Positions 9,677 through 18,376 of a stretch of DNA of 64,000 nucleotides are shown here, piece by piece. The notes under the pieces are model-generated. The model did no database searches. It saw nothing but the letters and a program-made list of their open reading frames with translations, and was not told the DNA's origin. The DNA comes from Lactobacillus sp. ESL0701 (GTDB taxonomy: Bacteria; Bacillota; Bacilli; Lactobacillales; Lactobacillaceae): positions 1 through 64,000 of the forward strand of contig NZ_JAQTIC010000001.1 of the NCBI RefSeq assembly GCF_029433445.1. The letters are read 5' to 3'. How positions within the stretch are numbered: position 1 is the stretch's first letter; each line of letters opens with the position of its first letter. Made by a program: the position numbers and the translations under genes.

Positions 9677-10390
9677 TTAGTTTGTTAAAAATGTATTAAA
9701 GTTATTTTGCAATAATTTAGCAAATTTTTGGTAACTATCGACTTCCAAAAGCGAGTAAAAATTAAGGTTATTTGAGCGATGACGATGATTATACCAAATA
9801 CTATCAAAGCCATATTTATCAGCGCCTAAGATGTCCGACTGCAAACCATCACCAAAGAAAATTGTCTTCTCAGGAGGAATCTTTGTCCGAGCAAAAAAGT
9901 AATCAAAAATTCGTTTATCTGGCTTAGAAAATCCAGCTTCTTGTGAAGTAACAATCAAGCTAAAATAATCTTTAATCCCAGCAAGTTCCAAGCGCTGATT
10001 TTGAATTAGTTGTTCGCCATTACTCAAAATAGTTAACTGATAGCCAAGGTTACTAGCAAGCTTGAGCGTATTTTCAACTCCCGGCAAAAGCTGGTGTGCC
10101 TTACTAAAATATGACCGATACTCCGTCATGATTTTTAAGCCATCAACTTCTAAGCCCAAATTATCCTTAAGAAAATTCTGAAAAGTAATCCTACTCAATT
10201 TTTCATAAGTAATTTCACCTAATTCAAGTTGGCGCCACAACTCTTAATTATAACGATGATAATTTTGCTGCAAAGCTGGCGTCAATTGCCAATGATGCGC
10301 AGCAAAAAGCTGGTGAAGTGAGAAGTTTTCCGTAGCAGCTGAATCAATTAATGTGTCATCTACATCAAAAATTATTTGTTGATATTTCAA
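9677..10390 (-). pseudogene. YjjG-like HAD nucleotidase interrupted by an in-frame TAA
   Basis: Reading on from a TTG start at 10390 (AAAGGA just upstream) gives the HAD motif I DVDDTLID. The frame then meets TAA at 10246-10244 after about 48 codons and continues uninterrupted for 188 more codons to 9677, with ILSNGE, SKPDKRIF and FFGDGLQSD (motifs II-IV). Without the stop it would be a normal-length (about 237 aa) pyrimidine 5'-nucleotidase/house-cleaning phosphatase of the YjjG type. The stop follows HRYN and precedes ELWRQLELGE, so a single CAA-to-TAA change is the simplest explanation. The catalytic Asp is upstream of the stop, so a product reinitiated at the TTG at 10240 would lack it. 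Sequencing error is an alternative. Confidence 0.85.
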
Positions 10391-10411
10391 ATGCCACAAT
10401 CCTTTCATATT

Positions 10412-10425
10412 ATTTCCTGGGGAAT
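10412..10425. other. Noc-binding-like site 1 (one mismatch)
   Basis: ATTTCCTGGGGAAT matches the Bacillus Noc-binding consensus ATTTCCCGGGAAAT except at the centre and one position in the right arm. It lies just upstream of the broken HAD gene. Confidence 0.4.
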
Positions 10426-10539
10426 AACAATTAAGCCAAAATGTCTAAAAGAATATTATAACAATCTTCAAGTCAAAAAGTAGTTAGTTAACTATTTTTA
10501 AAGTTAATCCTTTTTCTGCACTCTTTTATGCAAACCAGC

Positions 10540-10545
10540 TATAAT
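10540..10545 (+). promoter_or_regulatory. -10 element for the small membrane protein gene
   Basis: TATAAT is located 35 nt before the ATG at 10575. The -35 is not obvious. Confidence 0.45.
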
Positions 10546-10574
10546 AATTCTTAATTTAATTGGAGGAATTACTG

Positions 10575-10754
10575 ATGCTGACACTTTTACTAATTTGTTT
10601 AATAACCTGGCTTTTACTAAAACTTGGTGCTGGAGTATTTAAAGTTTGTTTCTTCCTGTTAGCCTGTGGAATTATCTTTGTTTTCTTCATTCATTTGTTA
10701 CTGCCATTAGTTATTTTAGCGGCAGTTATCAGTCTTGTTTTGGCAATTATCTAA
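10575..10754 (+). CDS. small hydrophobic membrane protein
   Basis: 59 aa, almost entirely hydrophobic, with two predicted membrane segments (about residues 1-15/20-38 and 38-59). The ATG at 10575 is preferred over an upstream in-frame TTG because GGAGG sits at 10562-10566, correctly spaced for this ATG and overlapping the TTG. It has its own -10 element and a strong terminator, so it is probably a real gene. I do not recognise the family. Size and composition resemble small stress-induced membrane proteins, but no function is supported. Confidence 0.7.
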   Translation: MLTLLLICLITWLLLKLGAGVFKVCFFLLACGIIFVFFIHLLLPLVILAAVISLVLAII

Positions 10755-10785
10755 AAAAAGCAGCTTACTATAAGCTGCTTTTTTA
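10754..10785. terminator. bidirectional terminator
   Basis: AAAAAAGCAGCTTA / TAAGCTGCTTTTTT hairpin with a 3-nt loop between the small membrane protein gene and the convergent antiporter gene. Confidence 0.9.
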
Positions 10786-10786
10786 T

Positions 10787-12646
10787 TTATCCCAACTGAT
10801 TATCAAGTAATAATCGCAATCGTGAAACTACTTCACGTGGTCCCGCCATAATTAAGTGATCACCAAGCTGCAATCGCAGATCATCACGTGGATCAACGAA
10901 TTTTCCATGACGAACAATTTTACTAATTACGACTTCATTAATTTCAGGTAAATCTGATATTAGACCACCATTAAAACGACTATTAGTCATTGTTACTTCA
11001 AATAAACTTGACGTTGACGAAGTAATAAAGCGTAAAACTTCCGGTGATTCAATCGCGGTGCGAAAGACACCAACACCAGTATCAAAGGTATTAAAGTATT
11101 CAATCTTTAAATTACTTAATTCCTTCTCCATCGAATCAGCTTCATCAGGATTAGGATCATCCATTCTAACTAAAACGCGCTCAACACCATACTTTTTAGC
11201 AGCTAACGCCAAATCATAATTAATTTTGGAATGGATATCCGTAATCACCAAAATATCGGTATCAAAAATCCCCTGTTTAATTAAGTCTGCTGGTTCCAAT
11301 GTACCAAGCAGCGTCACTGGTGCTGAATTTTTATAAGTTTCATAACTTTCTTGATGTTGCGTATATAAACTCGTGTCATACCAATCATGTGGTAATTGGT
11401 GGCAGGTGGCAACAGAAGTAACAGTGGTACCAATAATATGAACCGTCGTTTTAGGCAGCTGCTCGTCTTTGGGCTGGTACAACTTTTTAAAGAGCATTGG
11501 TCCGATTAAGCAAGTTAATACAGCTGCCAAAGTTAAGGCACCACCTTGCTGGCTATTTAGCGCATGAATATTTTGCGCAATCGCTACACCAGAAATAACC
11601 AAGGTCATTGTTGTTTCAACTAAAAAAGTACCTGCTAGTGCGTTTTGCTTAGAAAATAATCTCTTAAAGCTATAATAAGCTGGCATTTTAGCTAATAAGA
11701 ATGCCAATAATAGCAAAGGAATTAATGTTAAAGTTGCCCTTGAGCTAAGCAGCGTAATCAAATTCAACTTCACACCCGTTAAGATAAAGAAAAATGGAAT
11801 TAAGAAACCATAACCAATCGCGTTCAACTTTTCTTCAGTTGCTTCTTCAGGTTCCAGCAGCTTGATGACAATCCCTGCTAAAAATGCTCCCAAAATATTT
11901 TCGGCACCGACCGATGTTGCTAGAACAACCAAAATAACAATTACCAAAAAGGCAAACCGCATATCGAGTTGCGTAGTTGACTTAGTTAATCTGCCAAACA
12001 CATTAAAGAAATTACGAAACCGTGCTAATAAGTAAGCCGCAGCCAAAAAGACAAGCGAAATTAGCCATAAAGTGCCGCCATTACCACTTTTAATTGCGGA
12101 ATAAATAGTTAAGCCGAGCAGCGGAATAATTTCACCTAACACCCCAAATAGCAGCAGAGTTTGCCCGTATGATTGCCCCAGCAAATTATTTTCTTTTAAA
12201 ATGCTAATCATGACGCCAAGTGAAACCGTCGCAAACAGGATTACTGACAAAAACACGTCTGAAAATAGTCCACAAACTTTAAATAATATTCCCAAAACAA
12301 CGGATACGACAATTGTTAGTGAATAAGCGATAATCGCAATCTTTAACGGTGTTTCTTTGGTTTTATTTTGTGCTTTTTTAGTAGCCAATTCCGTCGTTGG
12401 CTTGCTCTTTTTAAATAGTGAAAAGTCGATTTCCATCCCACTTAAAAACAGCAACATAATCGTACCCAGCGTACTCAAAGTATTCAAAACCGAATTAATA
12501 TGAATGATGTTAAAGCAGCTTTTACCTAAAATTACACCGACAATAATTTCCGCAACAGTTGTTGGTATCAGCGATACTTTAAACCGCGCTAACAGTGTCG
12601 GCGTCAAAAAAGCAGCCACCGACACAATAACAAGCGATAAATCCAT
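10787..12646 (-). CDS. Kef-type cation:proton antiporter with RCK-like C-terminus
   Basis: 619 aa. Residues 1 to about 395 contain some twelve hydrophobic segments typical of the CPA2 monovalent cation:proton antiporters (Na_H_Exchanger fold). Residues about 400-510 resemble a degenerate TrkA-N domain: they start with VHIIGTTVTS rather than a canonical GxGxxG, so NAD binding may be lost. About 535-615 is a TrkA-C domain (VISKIVRHGKF...GDHLIMAGP). It likely exchanges K+ or Na+ for H+ at the membrane and contributes to pH homeostasis. It is monocistronic; the convergent neighbour shares its terminator. Confidence 0.87.
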   Translation of the reverse strand: MDLSLVIVSVAAFLTPTLLARFKVSLIPTTVAEIIVGVILGKSCFNIIHINSVLNTLSTLGTIMLLFLSGMEIDFSLFKKSKPTTELATKKAQNKTKETPLKIAIIAYSLTIVVSVVLGILFKVCGLFSDVFLSVILFATVSLGVMISILKENNLLGQSYGQTLLLFGVLGEIIPLLGLTIYSAIKSGNGGTLWLISLVFLAAAYLLARFRNFFNVFGRLTKSTTQLDMRFAFLVIVILVVLATSVGAENILGAFLAGIVIKLLEPEEATEEKLNAIGYGFLIPFFFILTGVKLNLITLLSSRATLTLIPLLLLAFLLAKMPAYYSFKRLFSKQNALAGTFLVETTMTLVISGVAIAQNIHALNSQQGGALTLAAVLTCLIGPMLFKKLYQPKDEQLPKTTVHIIGTTVTSVATCHQLPHDWYDTSLYTQHQESYETYKNSAPVTLLGTLEPADLIKQGIFDTDILVITDIHSKINYDLALAAKKYGVERVLVRMDDPNPDEADSMEKELSNLKIEYFNTFDTGVGVFRTAIESPEVLRFITSSTSSLFEVTMTNSRFNGGLISDLPEINEVVISKIVRHGKFVDPRDDLRLQLGDHLIMAGPREVVSRLRLLLDNQLG

Positions 12647-12744
12647 TAATTTACTCCTCTAATAAAATTTGTTTAACTTATTTATTTTACCAAAATAAGT
12701 ACTGCATAACGCAAAAAAATATATACATTTATGAAAAGCTGTAT

Positions 12745-12771
12745 AAAAAAAGAACTCAACTTGAGTTCTTT
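12745..12771 (-). terminator. terminator downstream of the aldo/keto reductase gene
   Basis: AAAGAACTC / GAGTTCTTT stem with A-tract at 12744-12750 giving T residues on the minus strand. Confidence 0.75.
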
Positions 12772-12777
12772 AGTACC

Positions 12778-13629
12778 TTAATCTAAATCAAGCGGTATCT
12801 TGTGCGTAGGCCGCGGATATTGTTCATCAATTGCTGCTAAGTCAGCACTTGTTAATTCCAAATTAGCAGCCGCGATGTTATCTCTCATGTGGTCTGCATT
12901 AGCCGTTTGCGGAATTGCAATCGTTATTCCATCACGAATTGTCCAGCTAAGTAATACTTGATAAACTGAAGCGTTATGCTCATGAGCAATTTGTTCAATT
13001 ACTGGATTAGTAAGCATATCGGTATGTAAATTATTATTTAAACCGCCAACTGGACTATAAGCAAGCAGCGGTATGTCACGTTCTTTTTGCCACGGAATCA
13101 AATCAAAATCCAAGCCGCGAGCATTCAAATTATAAAGGTCTTCGTTTGCCGCCAAATTTTGACCAGCAGGAAGGGTCTCGACTTCTTCTAAATCTGCCAC
13201 GTCAAAATTAGAAACGCCCCAAGACTTAATCTTGCCCTTTTCACGCATCCGATCCAATTCGGCAATTGACTCTTCTAATGGCACCTGATCGCGCCAATGA
13301 AGCAAATACATATCTAAATAATCTGTCTTAAGACGATCTAAACTAGCATCTAAGTGTTGTTCCAAGTCCTTCTTCGTCGCATTCTCCGGCCAAACTTTTG
13401 AAACGACGAACAGTTCTTCCCGTTTATACGGCTTAATTGCTTGACCAACTAAGGTTTCAGATGCACCCTTACCGTAAATCTCCGCAGTGTCAATTAACTT
13501 GGCCCCTGCTGCAATTCCAGCTTGAATTGCAGCCGTTTCTACTTGCTGTTTAGCCGAATCACTACCCATGTGCCAAGTACCAATGCCAATTGCCGGCACC
13601 ATGCGGCCATTAATTTTTACTTGCTTCAT
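12778..13629 (-). CDS. aldo/keto reductase (second paralogue)
   Basis: 283 aa AKR. GIGTWHMG near the N-terminus, DTAEIYGKGASE (Asp and Tyr), VVSKVWP (Lys), LLHWRD (His) and GVSNFD are all present. The sequence is distant from the 8771-9631 paralogue and closer to the YtbE/oxidoreductase subgroup with an N-terminal GRMVPAIG stretch. The substrate is unknown. It starts 14 nt after the beta-hydroxyacid dehydrogenase gene ends, so the two NAD(P)H-dependent oxidoreductases are probably co-transcribed. Confidence 0.9.
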   Translation of the reverse strand: MKQVKINGRMVPAIGIGTWHMGSDSAKQQVETAAIQAGIAAGAKLIDTAEIYGKGASETLVGQAIKPYKREELFVVSKVWPENATKKDLEQHLDASLDRLKTDYLDMYLLHWRDQVPLEESIAELDRMREKGKIKSWGVSNFDVADLEEVETLPAGQNLAANEDLYNLNARGLDFDLIPWQKERDIPLLAYSPVGGLNNNLHTDMLTNPVIEQIAHEHNASVYQVLLSWTIRDGITIAIPQTANADHMRDNIAAANLELTSADLAAIDEQYPRPTHKIPLDLD

Positions 13630-13643
13630 CGAATTCTCCTAGT

Positions 13644-14507
13644 TTACTCCCACCATAGTTTAATTAGTCCTTGCGTGCCTAAATCACCCAAGTCTTTTTC
13701 ATCAACCAAGATTTCATACAATTCCTTAGCTTTCTCCGTTGCCGGCAGCTCAACGTCCATCTCTTGAGCGGTATCTAACGCAATCCGCAAATCTTTTAAG
13801 AAATGCTTGCTAAAAAATCCGGGAGTATAATCGCCTTTTAAAACTCGGGGTGCATAATTACTTAAGCTCCAATTAGCAGCACTGCCGCCGCCAACAGTTT
13901 TAACTACTGCCGGCAAGTCTAGTCCCGCCTTTTGCGCGTAAACCAGCATTTCGGTCATCCCCGTCATTGTCCCGGCAATCATGATTTGGTTAGCCATCTT
14001 AGTATTCTGACCAGCACCCGCTGGACCAAAATATTGCACCATACTGCTGATAGCTTCAAAAACCGGCTTTAAGGTCGTAAAAGCTGCCTTATCGCCACCA
14101 ACCATGACAGTCAAAGTACCATTTTTAGCACCTAAATCGCCACCGGAAACTGGTGCGTCCAAAACTTGCGCGCCTTTTTCTTCACCTGCAGCGTAAATCT
14201 TTTCTGCTAACTTAGGCTTAGAAGTTGTCATATCAACGATTATCTTGCCCTTAACATCAGTCGTTAAAATACCGTCAGCGCCAAAATAAATTTGCTCAAC
14301 ATCACGTGGAAAACCAACCATCGTGAAAATCACATCGGTCGCATCCGTAACCGCCTTAGGATTAGCACACCAAGTAGCACCTTCAGCCACCAAATTATCT
14401 GTCTTGGACTTAGTGCGATTATAGACCCACAATTTATAACCCGCTTTTAACAAATTAAGACAAATCGCGTTGCCCATCACGCCTGTTCCGATAAAGCCAA
14501 TTTTCAT
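13644..14507 (-). CDS. NAD(P)-dependent beta-hydroxyacid dehydrogenase
   Basis: 287 aa. N-terminal Rossmann motif GFIGTGVMGNAI, the substrate-binding signature DAPVSGGDLGAKNGTLTVMVGG and the catalytic Lys in GAGQNTKMANQI define the 3-hydroxyisobutyrate/tartronate-semialdehyde/6-phosphogluconate dehydrogenase-like family. The closest named functions are 2-hydroxy-3-oxopropionate reductase (GarR) or YkwC-type enzymes. No glyoxylate or valine pathway genes are near, so the substrate is open. It is the first gene of a likely two-gene unit with the AKR. Confidence 0.87.
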   Translation of the reverse strand: MKIGFIGTGVMGNAICLNLLKAGYKLWVYNRTKSKTDNLVAEGATWCANPKAVTDATDVIFTMVGFPRDVEQIYFGADGILTTDVKGKIIVDMTTSKPKLAEKIYAAGEEKGAQVLDAPVSGGDLGAKNGTLTVMVGGDKAAFTTLKPVFEAISSMVQYFGPAGAGQNTKMANQIMIAGTMTGMTEMLVYAQKAGLDLPAVVKTVGGGSAANWSLSNYAPRVLKGDYTPGFFSKHFLKDLRIALDTAQEMDVELPATEKAKELYEILVDEKDLGDLGTQGLIKLWWE

Positions 14508-14641
14508 GATAATTCCTTCCTTAAAAGCATCAAAATAATCAATAGTTTCACTCTATAATAGCACTTTATATTTGATTTTTGACTATACGAATTAATATAA
14601 AATTTATTTTGTTTAATAATTATCTATTATGAATCAGAACT

Positions 14642-14670
14642 AAAAAAGGTACTTCCCTTGAAGAAGTACC
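14642..14670 (-). terminator. terminator downstream of traX-like gene
   Basis: GGTACTTC / GAAGTACC hairpin with an A-tract at 14642-14647, which gives a T run on the minus strand. Confidence 0.8.
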
Positions 14671-14678
14671 CATCAATC

Positions 14679-15473
14679 TTATTTAATAATTACTTTGTAC
14701 AAAAATGCGGCTAGGCAATATAGCAAGGCAATATGTGCCGGATAGAAAATATAAAAGAAGTATTTCATGCCCGGACCCTTTTGACCGTTATAAAACCAAA
14801 TCGGAATAATTGCAAAAATCATCATCCACTGAGTTGAACCAGTTAAACCATAAAGTAACGCGGTTACTGCAATCAGCAGACATTGGATTTTTTTGTTATT
14901 TCTAAATAGATATAATAGCGGAATTAACAAAACCATAATATTATTTTCAGCTAAGAGAATTGCTGGAAAAATGCCCAGAGCAATTTGCTTAATTATTAAC
15001 GGCAAGCCAGCTGCACCAACAAGAAATGTCGTAATCCCTGAAAAAATAAACGGTAAGGCAAACCATAAAATTCCTAAACTAATATGTTTTGCCTTGTTGC
15101 CATCTTTAGCAGCCGCAAATTGATCAATACCAGTCATAAACATTGTCCCGATAAACAAATCACGGAAAATGTTGTTGATTAACACTACTTGCTCAAAGTG
15201 GACCGTTTTTTCCAAAATTGCTGTAAACAGCGCCATCAAAACCATTGAAATATACAGCCGTTCCATATATTTCTTCTTATCGTGCGTGTGGCTAAAGCCA
15301 ACTACACTAGTAAAAAAGAAAATAGTGGCTACTGGTCGACCGAACCAGTCCAGCCAACTCGGTGCGCCCAGCGGATAAAACATCTGGTGAAAATGGTCGA
15401 CTACCATTAAAATAATTCCGATTATTTTTAAGTCAAAAGTAGTTAAACCTCGTACTTTTTTAGCAATCTGCAT
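14679..15473 (-). CDS. TraX family membrane protein
   Basis: 264 aa polytopic protein with about eight membrane segments. The N-terminal region LTTFDLKIIGIILMVVDHFH and the following aromatic stretch are typical of TraX (PF05857). TraX of the F plasmid acetylates pilin, but chromosomal TraX-like proteins of lactobacilli have no pilus partner and belong to the wider acyltransferase-like membrane group. A role in acylating an envelope component is inference. No conjugation genes are nearby. Confidence 0.8.
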   Translation of the reverse strand: MQIAKKVRGLTTFDLKIIGIILMVVDHFHQMFYPLGAPSWLDWFGRPVATIFFFTSVVGFSHTHDKKKYMERLYISMVLMALFTAILEKTVHFEQVVLINNIFRDLFIGTMFMTGIDQFAAAKDGNKAKHISLGILWFALPFIFSGITTFLVGAAGLPLIIKQIALGIFPAILLAENNIMVLLIPLLYLFRNNKKIQCLLIAVTALLYGLTGSTQWMMIFAIIPIWFYNGQKGPGMKYFFYIFYPAHIALLYCLAAFLYKVIIK

Positions 15474-15983
15474 ATTGTTCTCCTTTTTCCTAATACATAG
15501 CTGCTAAAGTTTACCACAGAGAGCAATATGACCCAAATATCAGGCTTGGAATGTGAATTAATAAAAAAACTATTAATAATTGATTATCATGGGCGCTATT
15601 TCTTTAATTCTAGGTTTGCTGATTATTGAAATTACCAACCTAGTTAATGCTTGGTACTGAGCTAAAGGTGGCATGGTAGCCTTGATTTTCTACTCTTAAA
15701 TATATTTCTTAACCAAAAAGCAACTTAGAAAATCCAAGCTGCTTTATACTGATAATACTTGATATTTTAAATACTAGAACAGGTAATTTTATTTAATAAT
15801 TTATCTGATATAATTGATTAGAACTCTCAGTAAACAAAGTTTTGGCAAGCCCTCAGTCGCAACCTCAGTCAAAATTGTACTATGATCGTCGTACAAAATG
15901 ATAACAATACTTACGCTACTCTAAATTTCACCGGTTCCAAAATACCACTTCTATGGTTAACATAGCCTAATATCATAATTTAA
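15474..15983. other. 510-bp gene-poor interval
   Basis: No gene of convincing length, no RNA gene and no strong terminator is seen. On the plus strand, 15589-15660 encodes a 23-residue hydrophobic peptide without a visible ribosome binding site, followed by an imperfect hairpin (about 15716-15745). Around 15820-15960 short runs of amino-acid-like coding occur in shifting frames, as expected of a decayed gene. I cannot identify its origin. Confidence 0.45.
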
Positions 15984-16877
15984 TTATTTGGATATTAACG
16001 CCAAACCAAAAATACAAATAATTAGCAGTATATCGGAAATATGGACTTTTTCTTTTAATGCAAAGCTCCCAAAAATCACGCTATACAAATTAGTCATATT
16101 GAGAAATATCCAGGCAATTCCCGAATTAGGTGATGATGTTGCTAATGTATATGTCGCTTGTGCCAATATTGTCAAAACCGCACGGGCACCATAAATCCAA
16201 AAGATTTGTTTATTGATTTTTACGCCCTTAATGCGCAAACTATGATGCTTAACCCAAAAAGTAATAATTGTGATGATACAACGAATATAAATTGTAGCAA
16301 TCGTGAAGTATACTAGATCAACTAGTCTAATAACTCCTTTAGTTAATAATGGTGACAGGGCTGCTTGTATAATCAACAGCGGACCAATAACCATAAATAT
16401 TCTTAACAAAGTTGCCACGTTCATCTGACTGTGTCTCTGCTTAAAAATAATGTAACAAACTACAATAACTGTAGATACAATTGAGATTAAGTATGACGAC
16501 TTGTTAAAATAGCCCATGGTTAAAAAGATAGCTAAGGGAATAAACAAATCAGTCATTTTGCTTAAAACAATTGATTGCATGATCGTTACTCTTTTAAAAA
16601 CATAGCTGTAACCATACGCAACTAGCTGCGCTAATAAACCGTAAATAATAATTCTGTTAACGTAACTTCCCGTTATTTTGGGTGCGGGAAACTTATTCAA
16701 CAAGCCAATTAAAAATACAGTTACTAACGCTGTACTGCAAAGATTATTCAAAAAATTCACGTTAATTGAACTTTGATGGCGGTATCCCATCTGATAGCGG
16801 TCAATTACTGAGATTATCCCTCTGGATAAGGACGAGATTATTGCAAATGCAATTAATAAAAAATTGCTGATTACCAT
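15984..16877 (-). CDS. EamA/DMT-like membrane transporter
   Basis: 297 aa with about ten hydrophobic segments in two halves, ending in the typical FGSFALKEKVHISDILLIICIFGLALI, which is the last helix pair of EamA-type drug/metabolite transporters. The substrate is unknown. Codon use and A+T content look somewhat higher than those of the neighbouring core genes, and both flanks are gene-poor, so horizontal acquisition is possible. No terminator is obvious at its 3' end. Confidence 0.75.
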   Translation of the reverse strand: MVISNFLLIAFAIISSLSRGIISVIDRYQMGYRHQSSINVNFLNNLCSTALVTVFLIGLLNKFPAPKITGSYVNRIIIYGLLAQLVAYGYSYVFKRVTIMQSIVLSKMTDLFIPLAIFLTMGYFNKSSYLISIVSTVIVVCYIIFKQRHSQMNVATLLRIFMVIGPLLIIQAALSPLLTKGVIRLVDLVYFTIATIYIRCIITIITFWVKHHSLRIKGVKINKQIFWIYGARAVLTILAQATYTLATSSPNSGIAWIFLNMTNLYSVIFGSFALKEKVHISDILLIICIFGLALISK

Positions 16878-17324
16878 ATTATTAATCTACCAACTTTTCG
16901 CTTGAAAATGATTGCTTCAACTTATTTCTACCTGTTCCCTCAGCCTTAGTAAGGTCTAGAAATTTGAAAAAAGATGTGCTTAACATGCTAATAGTATCAA
17001 TCAAAAGCACAAATAATATTAAAGCTTGCTAATTTTACCTCTTTATTTTCATCGTGTAAAGCGCTAACACAAAATCAAAAAGGCAGCTTATAACGCGCGG
17101 TGGCGATCCCAATAAATCGCTTTTTTATCGGAGCCAAAAAAGCGGGCTTAAAGCCCGCTATATCAACATATATCCTAACCCAAAAAACTATTCTTGGAAC
17201 CAAGTTAATCACTTGGTTCCATTTTTGGTTCCAAAATAACTTTTATTAATAAAAAATAACCTCAACTTACCTGCGCTAAACGTTGATAAATCAAGGTTAA
17301 TTCTAAAAAAACTGCATTAAAAAA
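16878..17324. other. 447-bp gene-poor interval with inverted repeats
   Basis: Three strong inverted repeats occur: GCGAT/ATCGC followed by six T (about 17103-17127, plus orientation), AGCGGGCTT/AAGCCCGCT (17136-17160) and TGGAACCAAG/CTTGGTTCCA (17194-17220), with TTGGTTCC repeated again at 17225-17232. No protein family is recognisable. The interval abuts the 3' end of tRNA-Thr, a classic integration position, but no integrase or repeated tRNA tail is seen. Confidence 0.5.
17136..17160 (-). terminator. terminator-like hairpin downstream of tRNA-Thr
   Basis: AGCGGGCTT / AAGCCCGCT stem followed on the minus strand by TTTTTT. It is about 165 nt past the tRNA 3' end. Confidence 0.65.
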
Positions 17325-17397
17325 TGCTGACTAGAGGATTCGAACCTCCGACCTCATCATTACTAATGACGTGCTCTGCCAACTGAGCTAAGTCAGC
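17325..17397 (-). tRNA. tRNA-Thr (anticodon AGT)
   Basis: 73-nt cloverleaf without an encoded CCA. The acceptor stem is GCTGACT/AGTCAGC with discriminator A. The D-arm contains AGCTCAGTTGGCAGAGC. The anticodon stem CGTCA/TGATG encloses the loop TTAGTAA, so the anticodon is AGT (reads ACU and, as inosine or unmodified A, other Thr codons). The T-loop is TTCGAAT. It is a single tRNA gene transcribed leftward. Confidence 0.95.
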
Positions 17398-17562
17398 ATT
17401 GTCTTACTTGACAACGATATTAATTAAACCATATTTAGAGCAATTACGCAAGTAATTTTCAACTTTTTTTCGATTTTTATTATAACTATTCTTTAATCGA
17501 TATTTTCACAATATTAAGCGGAAAGAGTATAATTAGAAATTATAGTTTAAGAACGGAGTGAT

Positions 17563-18267
17563 ATGATGGCTAACCTAACACCGATTAATTCGCAATTACC
17601 ATGGCTAATGCGGGTCATTGTGGCATCATTATGCGGAGCTTTAATCGGTTACGAACGAGCAATTCAACGAAAGAGTGCTGGGGTCAGAACCCACATTGTC
17701 GTCGCTTTTTCGTCGGCATTATTTATGATTATTTCCAAATATGGATTTTACGATTTACTAAGACTTAATGATGTGGCAGTCGACCCATCACGGGTCGCAG
17801 CGCAAATTGTTTCTGGGATTTCCTTTATTGGTGCCGGAACAATTTTAATTAAAAAACAGCAGGTTTCTGGTCTGACAACCGCTGCTGGAATATGGGCAAC
17901 TGCCGCAATCGGAATGGCGATTGGTTCAGGGTTATACTTCTTAGGCATCACCCTGACGGCATTTCTATTCATCATTCAAATGCTATTCCATGATGACAGC
18001 CTAATTGACAAAATCATCATGCATATTCGCTTCAATATTCAGATTGAAGCCGTCAACAAACACAACATTTTGAAAACCATTGAAGCTGAATTAAAGGCCA
18101 GCCACGTTGAAAATGTTTCTGTTAAAATCCTGTCTGTCAACGATGAGCGAATTGTCTTTTTCGTTGACGGCATTATCAATAACAACATTGATGAGAATGA
18201 TATCATCATGGCCTTGCGCAAATATCCTGATATCAAGCAGATCAGTTACTCGAGTATGGGTAAATAA
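17563..18267 (+). CDS. MgtC/SapB family membrane protein
   Basis: 234 aa. Residues 1 to about 145 carry the conserved MgtC hydrophobic domain (GALIGYERAIQRKSAGVRTH, GISFIGAGTI, GLTTAAGIWATAAIGMAIG). The C-terminal ~80 residues form a soluble ACT-like domain. Family members modulate P-type ATPases, phosphate uptake or acid and Mg2+ stress responses rather than transporting Mg2+. Two ATG codons occur at the start, preceded by GGAG. It is monocistronic with a downstream terminator. Confidence 0.9.
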   Translation: MMANLTPINSQLPWLMRVIVASLCGALIGYERAIQRKSAGVRTHIVVAFSSALFMIISKYGFYDLLRLNDVAVDPSRVAAQIVSGISFIGAGTILIKKQQVSGLTTAAGIWATAAIGMAIGSGLYFLGITLTAFLFIIQMLFHDDSLIDKIIMHIRFNIQIEAVNKHNILKTIEAELKASHVENVSVKILSVNDERIVFFVDGIINNNIDENDIIMALRKYPDIKQISYSSMGK

Positions 18268-18274
18268 AAGTTAT

Positions 18275-18302
18275 AAGCAATAGTTAAGCTATTGCCTTTT
18301 TT
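18275..18302 (+). terminator. terminator downstream of the mgtC-like gene
   Basis: AGCAATAG / CTATTGC hairpin followed by CTTTTTT. Confidence 0.85.
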
Positions 18303-18376
18303 ATGCCGTTATTTTGCTATTAATGGTCTAAATTCATTACAATGGTAATTACTACTTATTAGAAAGGAAGAATTTT

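Noticed and set aside
15589-15660. 23-residue hydrophobic peptide as a type I toxin
   Set aside because: No ribosome binding site and no convincing antisense RNA or promoter pair; only noted as a weak possibility.
16878-17324. Prophage or integrated element at tRNA-Thr
   Set aside because: No integrase, no phage gene and no duplicated tRNA tail in the window.
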